Assembly: GCA_028622995.1 (NCBI GenBank) | Contig: JAJQJQ010000067.1 | Location: 248,001-312,000 of the forward strand | Direction: 5' to 3' | Length of the DNA stretch: 64,000 nucleotides | Source of the DNA: Panagrolaimus kolymaensis | Taxonomy: Eukaryota > Nematoda > Chromadorea > Rhabditida > Panagrolaimidae | Part shown: in pieces, positions 23,316 to 35,100 of the stretch | Layout: each line of letters opens with the position of its first letter | Position numbering within the stretch: position 1 is the stretch's first letter | Translations under genes and position numbers: made by a program | Notes under the pieces: generated by a model | Told to the model about the DNA's origin: nothing | The model's input: the letters and a program-made list of their open reading frames with translations, nothing else | Database searches by the model: none

Positions 23316-24645
23316 TCTTTGTTATTTACATGTGTATATTGTATGTGTATTTTCTATTTGAAAGGTTAATAAAGTTTGTATGTTTTTGATGGTTTCATTT
23401 TTGTTGATATTATGTTTTAAACCTTCCTTGAATCATGTTGCTTTGTTTTTTAGAGATAGCTTTTTTGGGTAACAAGAAAAAGAAGGTTTGAAAAAGGAAT
23501 AGTCTCCATCAAATAGAGAAAGCCTGCAATCATTAATTCTACAAACTGCACTACTTAGTTTATCACGAGTTAATGATAATGGAGAAAACAAAAAGCCGCC
23601 AAATAAACGATTCTTGTTGCATTCACCGATTGAAAGAAGAAAAGTTAGAAAGACATTTCTTCCTTTGTGCTGTTAGTATTCGTTATCAAATTCGAAAAGT
23701 TGGGTGATAAGCATTCGCACAAGCTCGTATGAATCTTAATTTGCTAATAGGATTGATTGCTTACCTTCGACAGCGAAGATGTAAATTAGAGCTGGCAAAA
23801 CTTCATACTGCAACAAGCCATCCAACCATTTGTAACATGTTCAATTCGAGCTTTATGAATCAAAATATTTTTACTCATTCTAAACCCTTTCACTCAATCT
23901 TTGTGCTTTCTCATTTTTTTTCTCGAAAAAAATTAAAACCAATCTTGGAGCATTTTTTAAAATTTAGTTTTTCATCCTTCCTTGATTGAATGAAAGCAAA
24001 TACAAAGTGAGTCCTTTCTTTCCCTCTTCAACACTTGATTGACTGAATGGAAAACAGGAAGGTCAACAGAAAAATCAAAACAGAAATAAACATTAAAAAG
24101 TTAGTTGATCTTTTTTCGTTGGTAGTGTTGCGCAAAAAAATACATAGCAGCAGAGAGAGGAAAATTTTATTTTGTTTAAAAGTATTAGTATTGATTTTCG
24201 AAGAAAAAAAACTTTGCGTGTGTGTATTTTTTCAAGATTAAAGCAACCAACAAAAGCAACAACTATATTGCTGCAGGAGTAAAAATAAACTGAAAGTGTT
24301 ATGCCAAAGACCAGCATCACTTTTTCATCCTTTTTTCTTTCTTTGTTGCGTGTGCTTATTTTTTTTTGCACAAAAAAGCAATGAGGGATTTAATAAACAG
24401 AAAACCTATTTTAGGAAAGTAAGTGAATGAGAGAGTAAAGGTAATGCTCCTTTCATATGGCTTCAATGGTGTTGGTTGGCTACAAAACTATGTTAAAAAG
24501 CAAATAGTTGACAAGATAAAAAAGTAAAAGCCAAATACAAGAAAATCTTTATTTTCAACATGATAAAAAATTGGACAAACAACAAAAAAAGAAAACAAAC
24601 AAAAGCATATAAACAATTCAAAAATTACAAAACAGATAAAGAAAA
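23316..24645. other. Intergenic between convergent genes
   Basis: This covers the 3' regions of the small membrane-protein gene (+) and the DnaJ-like gene (-). It is AT-rich with no recognisable coding or RNA gene. The short open frames at 23729-23989 and 24047-24371 have no familiar motifs and no splice support. Confidence 0.5.
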
Positions 24646-25781
24646 TTATTGTAGAGCACATCCATATCCACGATCAGCAAAATTCACTTTTTCTTCATCA
24701 TCCTCATCGACCTCAAAAGCTTTACGGCGTCGTTCATTTTCTTGATATCGGCTTTCATCATAATCATCGAGAGATTCTTCTTGGCCAAGAGGTTTGATTT
24801 CACGCTTCCGTGGTAATGCATCAGCTAATTGCTGAAACAAATGAAAAGATAAAATATGAAATAAAGGAAAAAGTAAACAAACCTTGTAAAGTTCTTCATT
24901 GACAAGAAAATGCCGCTTTGGAAAAGCAACTTTGTAAAAAATGTATAAATTACCACGTACAGGAGGACCAGTATGTTGATTCTTGTTCTTCTTCTTCTTA
25001 GGAATAGTCGCATTAGTTAGAGGCATACCTTCACCAATAATACATCGAATTTCACAAGGTTTAATACAACTTCCAGATTTTGTTTCAACAGCCAATTTTC
25101 GTCCATCAAGTTGTTCGATAACAAGAGTATGACCACAAAGAGCTTCAGCCATAGTAATTTCCTTTGAACAGATCAAGTCATCGCCTCTTCGGGTAAACAT
25201 TTCATGAGGTTCGCATTGAATAACAAAGATAATATCACCAGCATCAATTCCAGGTTTTTCGTCGCCTTCATCAGCAAGAGTAATTAGATGGCCATTTTCC
25301 ATTCCAGGAGTAACTTTGATTTGAACCATCTTTTCTTCAGGAACTGTTCGATTTCCATTACAAGTTTTACACTTGTTTTTATCAGCTAAATGTGAGCCAT
25401 TACCATGACATTTAGAGCAATCATCCATACATTGTCGAGGCATTCCAGGAGCGACCATACGAATTGTCATTCTTCTGCCTAAACCATTGCATGCACCACA
25501 TTTGGATGATTGTCCATTTTTTCCACCAGATCTGAAACAAAGACACGGTATTACTCAACATAGAATTATTAATAATAAACTTACCCCTTGCATGGTTTAC
25601 AGACGATGTTTCGTGTGATCTTGAGTTTGACAGTTTTTCCTTTGTATAAATCAGCCAAGGTAACTTTCAATGGACGAGCAACTGGACGACCTTTTCGACG
25701 ACGATGACGACCATTAGCAAAGCAATATTCATCGTCATCACTAAATCCACTATCATTCAGTAAATCATAGAGATGATCCAT
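24646..25781 (-). CDS. Type-A DnaJ protein lacking the J domain
   Basis: Exons 25585-25781, 24883-25531 and 24646-24831 give 343 residues. It carries a full DnaJA zinc finger: CKPCKGSG (61-68), CGACNGLG (77-84), CSKCHGNG (104-111) and CKTCNGNR (120-127). The two substrate-binding beta domains follow (KMVQIKVTPGMENG, MTIAEALCG-like ITMAEALCGHTLVIEQLDGR). The C-terminus is CALQ, a CaaX prenylation box as in DnaJA1/A2. The first 35 residues (MDHLYDLLNDSGFSDDDEYC) replace the J and G/F regions, and no HPD-containing exon is visible upstream to 27665. It may act as a holdase or a dominant regulator of Hsp70 co-chaperones; this is inferred. A TTG seven codons upstream is in frame, but the ATG is the natural start. 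One KKKKNKNQ insertion lies in the last third. Confidence 0.9.
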
Positions 25782-27665
25782 GGTGTTGTAGTAGTTGTAC
25801 AAAAGTTTTTACCAAACAAAATTATATTCAGTAGCAGCAGTTGTTGATAAATTCTAACAAAGTGTTCATAGAAGATTGAGGAAATTGCAAGAATGAAAAA
25901 TTCTGCTATTTTATAACTTTTACGAAAGCTATCGTAATGTCCATTTTTGCTGCGTGTTTGCTGTATTTCGTTACAAGATTGTGATGGTTTTTAAAATTTT
26001 AAAAGAAAAGAATGAATAATTTTTCGAAGAAAAAACACAGTTCTTTAATTTACTTTTTATGTCTTTTTCTTGTTACATTTTATGCTATTAAATATTGGCT
26101 ATCTAAGTTTAGATGAAGGGCAGTATTCTTTATTACAGACCGTGATAATCAACTTTTCTAAAGTTGTTATTTTTTAACCTAATTATCAAAGACATTTTTC
26201 TTTGTTTTTTGTTTTTCTTGCATTTTTTTTATTTTTCAAAAACCAAATGTGTTTGACGACGGATAAAGAAAGAATAAGACAATTCCAAGTTTCTGATGCG
26301 TGGGTTTTATAACTTTTTTTAACCAAATAAAAAAATACACATCCTTGTTTCATTTTTTCTTCTTCTTGTAATTCAAGAAAATCACATTAATAAAAGTTTC
26401 ATGAGATTTTTTCTTCTTCTTCGATGAAACAAAAAATATACCTTTTCTTTTCCGTAAAAAAAACATTTTCATTTATTTTCCGTTTTCATAACCCAAAATT
26501 GAAATGTGAAAGAAAAGAATCATCAATTTTTAAAAGACGCCAGAATAAAAAAATGTTTGATCACTTCGATCTCAATATTTTTTTATTCTTCCTTTTTTTC
26601 TTGAATAACTAACTTCGTTTCCATTTAAAAAAAATTACTCACTCGCTAAAGAAAAAAAAACGGAGAGATTGAAATCAAAAAAATTCTTAATCGGTTTTTT
26701 AATGCCATCATCATCTGACGATTGACTATCCTATTAATTTCTCGATTCTACCCATAAAATGCTGCAACCACCAAACAAAGAGATTTTTGACTTCTGAATT
26801 GTATTTCTTTCCTTGGCCTCTTTTTAATGGGATTATTTTTCACACCTTTCATCCATTTTTTTAATCCATTTTTTTCATTCATTCTTTTTTTTTGCTCCCG
26901 AAAATGAATAATGAAGTTTTTTAGGACATTAAACGGGTCATGGGCGTTTTAGATAAATATTTTTAAAAAATTAAAGCACTTTATTTTTTCGGGAAATTCA
27001 ACATTTTTTCTAGTCGGATGGAGTCAAACATTGTCGAATTGTTTTCATTTTTGTTATTTAAAATCCTGCGTTCAATATTCTCCTTTTATTTTTAAAGCTT
27101 TAAAAGATTTTTTTATCCTCCATTTCTATGAGATTTTGCTGATGGTCAGTTAAGTCATTGATTGAAACAAAAACGAATGAAAACCAAAAATTAATGATTG
27201 ATTAATAAAGTATTACTTCCTTTTTTTGAGTGTCTTTGTTTTTTCTTTGTGGCTGACTAAATTTAAACTTTAAGAATGTCGTTTTTTTTTTGAACTTTTT
27301 TTTGTCATTAGTTTTTAATGTTTTAAATCTCACGTTCCCTTTAATATTTTGTCACCGTTTAGTTTTGTCCATCGAGTAAGTAATTATCGGTAAAAACATT
27401 TTGTTAGTTTCTCGGCTCCAAAAGCAAAGAATTTATTTGATTAGAGCTTCAAATCCTAAACCGCTAATACAGTATCCATTTTACTTTTTTTTATTATCTT
27501 TGTTTCTTTGTTTCTGCTTAATTTAAGAATTACCAAAAATAACATTTTTAATTGACCGTGTAAATCTTTTTTCCCCAATACTTTTGTGTTGTTTTGAATC
27601 TTCTAAACTCCCCAATTTTTGTTTCAGAATAACAGTCAATTAAATTTTAGATTAAAACAACTAAA
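25782..27665. other. Intergenic, divergent promoters
   Basis: This is the shared upstream region of the DnaJ-like gene (-) and the Ly6-like gene (+). I looked here for a missing J-domain exon (an HPD codon triplet in a helical frame) and did not find one. Otherwise it is AT-rich and featureless. Confidence 0.5.
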
Positions 27666-28515
27666 ATGAAGCCCGTGTTATTAATATTTTTATCCCTAAT
27701 TTTTTTGCCATTATTAACCTTTTCATTCGAATGCTTTATTTGTAATAGTGATCAACATTCAGATGATTCAAAAGAATGCATTGATAGTGTAAGAAAATTT
27801 AAAAAATATTAGGTTATTGTAACTCAACAAATTTGTGCTTCAAGCAAAATTAATTAGTTCAAAGCTTGCAAAAAAAAAAAATAATTTGGAAAATTAAGAG
27901 TCACTAACTACCCTTTTTTTTGTTTAGAAAGAAACATGCCCAAATGGAGTTGAAAGTTGTTCAATGGTAACATATTTATCTAAAGATGATGATAAAATAC
28001 ATACACGAAAATTTTGTACCAGTGCTGGAACACCCATATATCAATATTTACTTTTCTTTCCGGGTTCGGCATTATGTCAAAATATTGAAACTGTAAGTAT
28101 AAAACTTTTTATTTGGGAAAAAGAAAACAAAAATGAAATCCTTTTCGTCTGCCAAAAAAGCATACGATACTTAACTAAAAAAAAGTTTTCTCGAGTTAAA
28201 ACAAATATTTTCATTTTTCAGAAAAATGACAATGTCAAATTTGGCAGTGAACTTCAACCTCCTCCCACAGATTTTCCATTAAATCGAGCTAAACGTGTTA
28301 GACGACGTAGTGGTGGTGGTGAACCTCCTGCTCCACCACATACTCAATCGGCAAGTTTATTATGTGTATGTTCAACGGAATTATGCAATGGTGGATCTTT
28401 CACTGAAGTTTTAAATCGTTCAATGAAAAATAAAGTTGATACTATTTCTGCCATTTCTGCGGCTGCAGCAGCTAATAATAATAATAATCAGCAACAACTT
28501 CAAGAAATTCAATAA
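27666..28515 (+). CDS. Secreted Ly6/uPAR-like cysteine-rich protein
   Basis: Three exons, 27666-27788, 27928-28092 and 28222-28515, all join in phase 0, giving 193 residues. Residues 1-20 (MKPVLLIFLSLIFLPLLTFS) are a clear signal peptide, followed directly by FECFICNSD, the first Cys pair of a three-finger fold. The fold closes with LLCVCSTELCNGG, the CxC...LCN signature. The spacing of Cys residues in between (ETCPNGVESCS, FCTSAG, ALCQN) fits Ly6/uPAR. There is a multibasic stretch (RAKRVRRR) inside the domain and an Ala/Asn/Gln tail with no hydrophobic GPI signal, so the protein is probably secreted rather than anchored. The ligand is unknown. Confidence 0.8.
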
Positions 28516-28961
28516 TTTTTATCAAAAAAAAAATGTTTTTTGTTTTTGTTTTTAATGATTTGGAAAAAGATGCAATAAATTATTTATTTTTATAGTTTCA
28601 TCATCGAAAAATACAATCAATTTTTAACTAAGAAAAAGTTTTTTAGAAGATAAACAAAAAAATTTGAGACTTTTATTGCTTCAAAAAAAAGGCAGTAAAA
28701 CAAACACCAAAAAAATTTTTACAGAAGCTTTTTACAAAAATAGTTATGTCCCAAAAAGAATGCAAATTTTTTTATCAATCATTCATTCATATTTTTTTGC
28801 CCAAACTTTTCTCATTTTCTTGCTGCAAAGCATTTTTTTTTCATTTCATTCAAACATTTTCTTCTTCTTCACTTCCTTCTTTGAGTTTGCTGCTTGCTTG
28901 CTTGGTTGATTGACAACAACAACGACGACGACGTTCTTTGATCCAAAAATTTCTCTTCATC
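28516..28961. other. Intergenic / promoter of MFP2 gene
   Basis: A 446-bp AT-rich spacer on the same strand as both neighbours. No further gene is visible. The last 60 bp are CTTGCTTGGTTGATTG and ACGACG repeats that probably form the MFP2 5'UTR. Confidence 0.4.
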
Positions 28962-30277
28962 ATGTCTGCTCCAACAAAAACACCAAAAGAAGATATTTGG
29001 GCTTTTCAACCCATTGGTGCACCATTTCCAGATAATCCTGTCAAGGTTCTGAAAGAACAAAATATGTATGTTGCATTATGGTATAAACATGGAAAACCTA
29101 TCTTTGGTATGTTTGATTTCTTTATATGAATATTTAACCTTTACTTTTACATTTATAGGACGGGCATGGAATAATGGTGGATTAGTGGAATGTTCGTTCC
29201 CATATTCTCAAAAAGAACTAACTGGTGCAAAAGATCTCGGTGGACAAATTCAAGTGCTTCAATACAAGGGAGATCATAACAATCTCGCATTTTGGTATGA
29301 ATGGATCAAATATAAAGAACGTGAAGATAAACCTGCTGATGAACGTCAATTTGTTAAATGTGGTGATGCAATACCAATATTTTGGAAGGATCGAGCTGGT
29401 GGTTCACTTATTGGATGTCTTGATACAACAACATTGGAAGCAAGTTTCTCACATGATGGTAAAGCTGAAATTGTAATAATATTTTCCATGTACCATTGAT
29501 ATTAGTAACATTGCTGTTATTTTCCAGGTCAAAGGTGATATCGTCAATGAAATGTACATTATTGTAAGAAATCTCGTTGGAAGTCCGCCATTTTGTGAAT
29601 GTTCAATTTGTAGTATCAAACCACCCAAGAATGGACCTAAAGCAATGATAAATGAATGGGCTGATATTCGATGTGGTGATGCATTTCCTTCTCGTCCATT
29701 GGTAAAAGCTCTTGGTCAAACATTGGATACTGTTCCTGGACAAAATCCTGATCAATATGTTGCATTATGGTATCAACAAGGTGAACCAATTATGGGTCGT
29801 GTATGGAATGAAAATGGCAAAGTTAGTTGTTTGTTGTTTGCTTCTTTCTTGTCATTCCTTTTGTATCTTTCTGTGATGTTCTCGATATTATCTTTATGTT
29901 TATTTGTTTGGTTTTAGATTGCAGCAAATTTTGGATGGTTTAATCATGAATACAAAGGTGATGTTGGATCCATTCAAATCTTGGTTGAAATGTCTGCTCT
30001 TGTTCGTGGCTTTGATTATGCATGGAGGCCATTCAAAGAAGTTGCAATATTTGGAGAAAAAGAATGGTATCCTGTTTATGTTGGATTTCATAATGGAGAA
30101 ATTTCACCTTGCGTTTTAACTGTTGAAGATGGCAAACAAATTCTTGGTAAAGTCGATGTCCGAAATGAACGTGCCACAGTAGCTTACAATGGAAAAGAAC
30201 ATGTTTTTGTTGGTCCCATCGTCCATCCATTTCAAGTTTTATGCAGAAAAGAACGCGATGATACTATGGTTATATGA
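28962..30277 (+). CDS. MFP2: MFP2-type nematode sperm motility protein
   Basis: Four exons, 28962-29106, 29159-29472, 29528-29821 and 29918-30277, join in phase to give 370 residues; the MFP2b family runs about 356-363. The start [19 protein letters not shown] and the duplicated core ([20 protein letters not shown] near 35, [20 protein letters not shown] near 228) show the internal two-domain repeat. MFP2 is cytosolic in amoeboid nematode sperm, where it speeds assembly of major sperm protein filaments at the leading edge. There is no signal peptide or membrane segment. AATAAA follows at 30382-30387. The gene marks the window as nematode. I recognise the family from the opening motif and repeat layout, not from a search. 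Confidence 0.87.
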
Positions 30278-32172
30278 ACATATTCTCTCTCTCGAACTCA
30301 CTCCTCTTAGCTTTATTTTATATGTATTTTGTATGATTGTATTGTCTTTATTTTGTATGTAATAATTGTAAAATTTAAATGAATAAACTTATTTGTGCTC
30401 TTATCTTTTCTTGTGTTTTTGTAAGGATTAGAAACTTGAACTTTTACTATTCTTTTTGATATTAGATTGCTTTTTTTCATTGGATAAGGCACTTTTCTTC
30501 GAAATGGAAGTTTTTGAAGAGTTTTTGCCTTAGCAATTCGTGCATTCATTCCGTTGTTGTTTCATCGTTTGATTTTCATCAAAGTTATGTTTTGCTACAA
30601 AAGAATTTTATGACACCAAATATGTTTTTTCTTCTGTACTTTTATTAGAGATGGAAGGTTTTAAAGGAAGCATTTTGGACGCAAATTTTAACTTTTACTT
30701 TTCAAGTTATTTTACAATGGATTCCGGTAGCTTACATTTTTACTACTAAAAACCAAAAATAAATCATATTGCTGCAAATTTTGCATAAAGTTTAAAGCAA
30801 CTATAGTAATCTCAACAAACTTCGTTATGTTTATTGCCACCAAATTAAAAAAAAGAAGATGTAATTGACGCAAAACAAATGTCAAAAATGACCATTTCTG
30901 TGTTCATCTGCCGCCCAATTTGTTTTCATTGTAAATAATTTTTTCAAATTGCTATAAAAGTTTGAACTTTGGTTTTTTTCTTTGACCGTAAAAAAGTCCC
31001 GTGGAATTCAATGGATAATCCTATCAAAACCGATAACTCGAATTGGTTGATGTGTGTGTTCCGATACCACGTAAAGATAAGAGAGCACAAGCGGATGCAC
31101 TGTGGTCAGGGATCGTTTTGATTTCTTAGCGGTGTTTTGAAGCGGAGCCTCTATAAATTCCAAATAACGACGTTATCAAACTCCATAAGCCTTTAGACAT
31201 GCACGAATGAGTGTATGAGAGCAGGAGGCTCTGTATTAGTAGTTGTGCACAAACTACTATTTCTCCTAGAAATTAAGTGAGAAAGCAGATGCCATACTCG
31301 AACTTTGTTGCACGGATAGCTGAAGCTGCAATGCTAATGCGCCCAGACCAACAGAATTAGGTTGACTTTGCCGCGACTAGGTCATCGTCCCGAAATGTCT
31401 TGCGTGGTCCGTAAATCTACGGGGGAGGCTTGAAAGGCAATAAATCATAAATTTTTGGAAAGTCCGTCTTAACTTAAGGCGGGCGCCCATTCATTAGCAG
31501 TGAAAACTGTTAACAAAAAAACCATAAAGGCGTATGTCTTTTTGGGTTTATAAAATTTTGGAAACTTCAAGCTTCGGCTTGTGTTAATAAAAAAAAAAGA
31601 AAATGATTATAAATGTTATGGAAGACAAAGATTTGAGTTTTAAAAAAGCTCAAACCCATTACGAACGACAAAAAAAGGTATATGGCCATCAAAAACAATT
31701 TATTGTTTGGCAGGAAATGGGCAAATGAAGGTTGTCGTCGCTAATGGATGCAACCAATTATTTACAGTACCTATAACGCCCATAAAGTGGCAAAGAATGG
31801 AGCCGCAGTATTTAAAAAAAGGAGGAAAGCATTGTGTAATCAATTTTTCATGCAATTTTGCTTTTACTAACAATCACAACCGCTTTTATTTCATCAAACA
31901 ATTTTGAGTCAAATTTTAGTTAGCTAGATAATCGATGATAAAAAGCAAAATGCATTCTGCTTTTGGTGATCAATAAACAAATTTTTATTTAACTTTTTTT
32001 TATTTTTGAAACTCAAAAAAATCAAGCAAACAACAAAATGAAAGTAAAATTATGAAGCAAGAAAAAAAATATCAATCAACTAACAAAAAAACCAAAAAGT
32101 AAAGGAAAACCAAAAGACAAAACTTATTTTTTTCTTCATAGAAATAATAAATATCTTTTTTAATAAAAATTT
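30278..32172. other. Intergenic with a GC-richer unexplained island
   Basis: Most is AT-rich. About 31020-31510 is distinctly less AT-rich than its surroundings, has no ORF, and contains short stem-forming sequences (CCGTA-AATC-TACGG near 31408; GGAGCCTC near 31144 against GAGGCTC near 31228). It could be a structured non-coding RNA or a decayed transposon. I could not match it to rRNA, tRNA, SRP, RNase P or U-snRNA sequences I know. Confidence 0.35.
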
Positions 32173-35100
32173 TTAAGAAGGTGGCGCAAGAAAATTCGTG
32201 GCTGATGATGATGATGAAGTAGCTGCAGCTGTTGTGGCTGAGGTTGTTGGTAAAGCTGATAAACCTTTATACCTTGCTTCAGTTTCATAAATAATTAATC
32301 TCCACATTTTAGTTATAAATGATTCAGATTCTTCATCAAAAACCATAGATAAATCCAAAACTAATTTTTTGGGATCCGTTCGTTTTTTGACGCAATCACA
32401 TATAAATGTCACGAGTGCGGGTTCATCTTCACCAATATAATTTAAAACTTTTTTAGCTACCCATGGACGAATTCGAGATTCTATCATAGGTTCATCAAGA
32501 TATTCCCATTTAATAGGATATTCAAAAATTTGATCTCTAGCTTTTGGAATTTTATCAATCAATTCTCGAATCATTCGTTTTCTTTCTTCAGGTGTTGCTG
32601 CAGCATATCGCTCCTAAAAAAATATGCTTTAGAAGTTAAAAATAAATATTTAAACCCAGAATTAATTATTAAACGAAAAAATATTGTCAGTTCACAAGGA
32701 GAATCGAAATTTCAAGTTTTTGGTTTTAAAACACTTTGAAAACCGAAAACTTTTTCTTCTCATCTCCTCAAAACAAAAAAAATAATTCACAAACCTCAGA
32801 AGAAATTTTAAACATTTGTAATTTCTTTTTTTGTCTTGATTCTTCTTCTTCATCCACATCATCGGTGAATAAACCATTGGTGGAAACTCGGGTAGTTTGA
32901 ACATTAATTTTTTTACCAAGTGATGGAAGTTTTATGCTTGTTGAAGGAGAATCCACGGATTCCCATCCAGCGTTATTATTTATAGCCATCGCTGTTGTTG
33001 TTGTTGTTGGATCAATTTTAAATGTAGCTGGATCTCCATTTTTATCTTCTTCATCATCATTTTCGCTTGGAGTAATATTATGAAGCCTTGGACTGGGTTT
33101 AATTCCTAATTTAATATTAATTTTAGCTTCTTCATTTTCTTGCCGCTTTCGAGCTTCTTCCTCAATATTTTTAAATTTTTCTGGATTAGAAGCCATTATT
33201 TCATTTTTCATTTTTTCAAATTCTAAATCTTCTTCTTCTCGATCTTTTCGATCCTTTTCAAGTTGTTGCTCAAAATTTCTACGACGTTGAATCAAGACAT
33301 CGCCTCGATAATATTTGGTATCATTCACGCTATCATCATAATCTTCATGGAAGCGTAATAATTTTTCTGCTTCTCGATCTCGAGTTTTTTGTCGTTGTCT
33401 CTCTTTTTCACGATCTTTTTCAACTTCTCGAGCAAAACGAATTTCCTTTTCCTCCCATTTTTTGAGCCGCTTTTCATAAGCCATTTCACGCTCCTTAATT
33501 TTTTGCCTTTCTCGCCTTTTTGTTTCATCTTCCTCGGATTCAGAATGTCTGCGTCTTTTGGATCTGGAAAATTAATTTTGAGGTAAATATTTTAAAAAGA
33601 AAATGGACTAACTTTTTGTTGGAGGATCTGTCACTTCGTGGAGATCTTTCTCTTTTACTTCCTCTTTCTCCACCACGCCTGGGTGATCGCGAGGATCGAT
33701 TTCTTTGGGGCGATCGACTTCTCGAAGATCGATGATGATGCTTTCGACGTTGCTTGGATCGATTTCGCTCTTCTTCGCGACGTTCCTAAAAATTTATAAA
33801 ATCATTATTAAATATTTTTTAATGTTTTTCGAGAATAGCGCCAAAAAAAATGAAATCCCCAATCCTTTCAGATTCATACCCGTGGTTTCCATCATATATA
33901 TAAATGGTTTTCCTATATGATAAAAAAAAGATATTTTAAAAATTGTAAAAAAAAGAAACGATAAAAATTTTTGTTTAAGAAAGATAAAAAAAAGCAACCA
34001 ACGCGCAACCACCAAATATAATATATAAAAGTCTTCTGATTTTATATTCACCCGTTATTATTGGATTCAGTCAGTGGTCTTTCATTATGATACTCATTTC
34101 CACTTCTGAAAATATTTTTGGAAAAAAACCATGTTTGTGTGTGTGGGTCGATCCGATCGATTCATAAGATTTCAATAAATATTAATAAAATTAATCAAAC
34201 AACAAAACAAAGCTAATTAATTTGCAATTTTTTAAGTGGAACATTTTATAAGGGTTAAAAAAGTTAAAGCGAATAAAAAAAAATCTCGCAAAAAAAAATT
34301 ATTTTGGAAGGAAAGCACATCCGAAAAAAAAAGTGGCTAGTGAGCTTAATTAAAGTGGATTAGAAGTTAGCAAACGAACAAACAAAAAACACAAAATACT
34401 CCCACAAATTTTAAGCAAACAAGAAAAAAAACACGTATAAAAATTTTTTTTTCGGGGTTATTTTTTTTTATATAAAATAAAACATAGAATTTCTAAAAAC
34501 TTACCTATGTTTTTAATGTCATATAGAGAAGGGTGTTATATATATTTAATTATATTATCGAAGTTGTTTCTCTTTCTCATCTTGGGGCCATCCTTGAGCA
34601 TTTAAAAATTCTTCTCAAAAAAATAAAAATACTCGAAAAGGGAAAAGAAAAAATAACAATGATAAAAAAACTTTGACATAAAAAAACCAAAAAAAAAAAT
34701 GCTTTGATTTTGACTAATTTTTTTTCTTCGGGGAAAATCAAAGGTGGATAATAACTTTAAAAACTCACCTCTTCTGAATCAGATGAAGATGAAACAATTT
34801 TTTTTTCTTCTTTTTTAGGTTCGGGTGGTGGTGGATCTGAAAATTTATTTTAAAAAATATATATCAAAGTTATGGAAGTGAAAGTTGGGGCTGGACCTAC
34901 CAGGTTGACGAAGAAGATTCTTATCCACAGCTTCAATCATTTCAATTATTCTATTTTTAGATAACAAATCGCTATCCCTTTCTTCATCGGTTAAAGGTAA
35001 TTCAGCGCCAATGGGTAATGGAAGTAAACCATTTTCTTGTCGAAGGGCATTCATATATTCACGTATTTGATTCATAACTTTTTCTTCGACCTATAAAAAT

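Noticed and set aside
30313..30549. Basic 78-residue minus-strand frame
   Set aside because: It overlaps the MFP2 3'UTR antisense, has Lys/Asn/Thr-rich composition, and shows no splice partners or recognisable motif.
31707..31907. 66-codon frame after the GC-richer island
   Set aside because: No ATG at the start, no recognisable motif and no splice context.
34053..34107. Cassette exon in RBM25 intron 5
   Set aside because: A good acceptor and a GTGAAT donor flank an open frame (SGNEYHNERPLTESNNN), but in the phase required by exon 5 it contains a stop.
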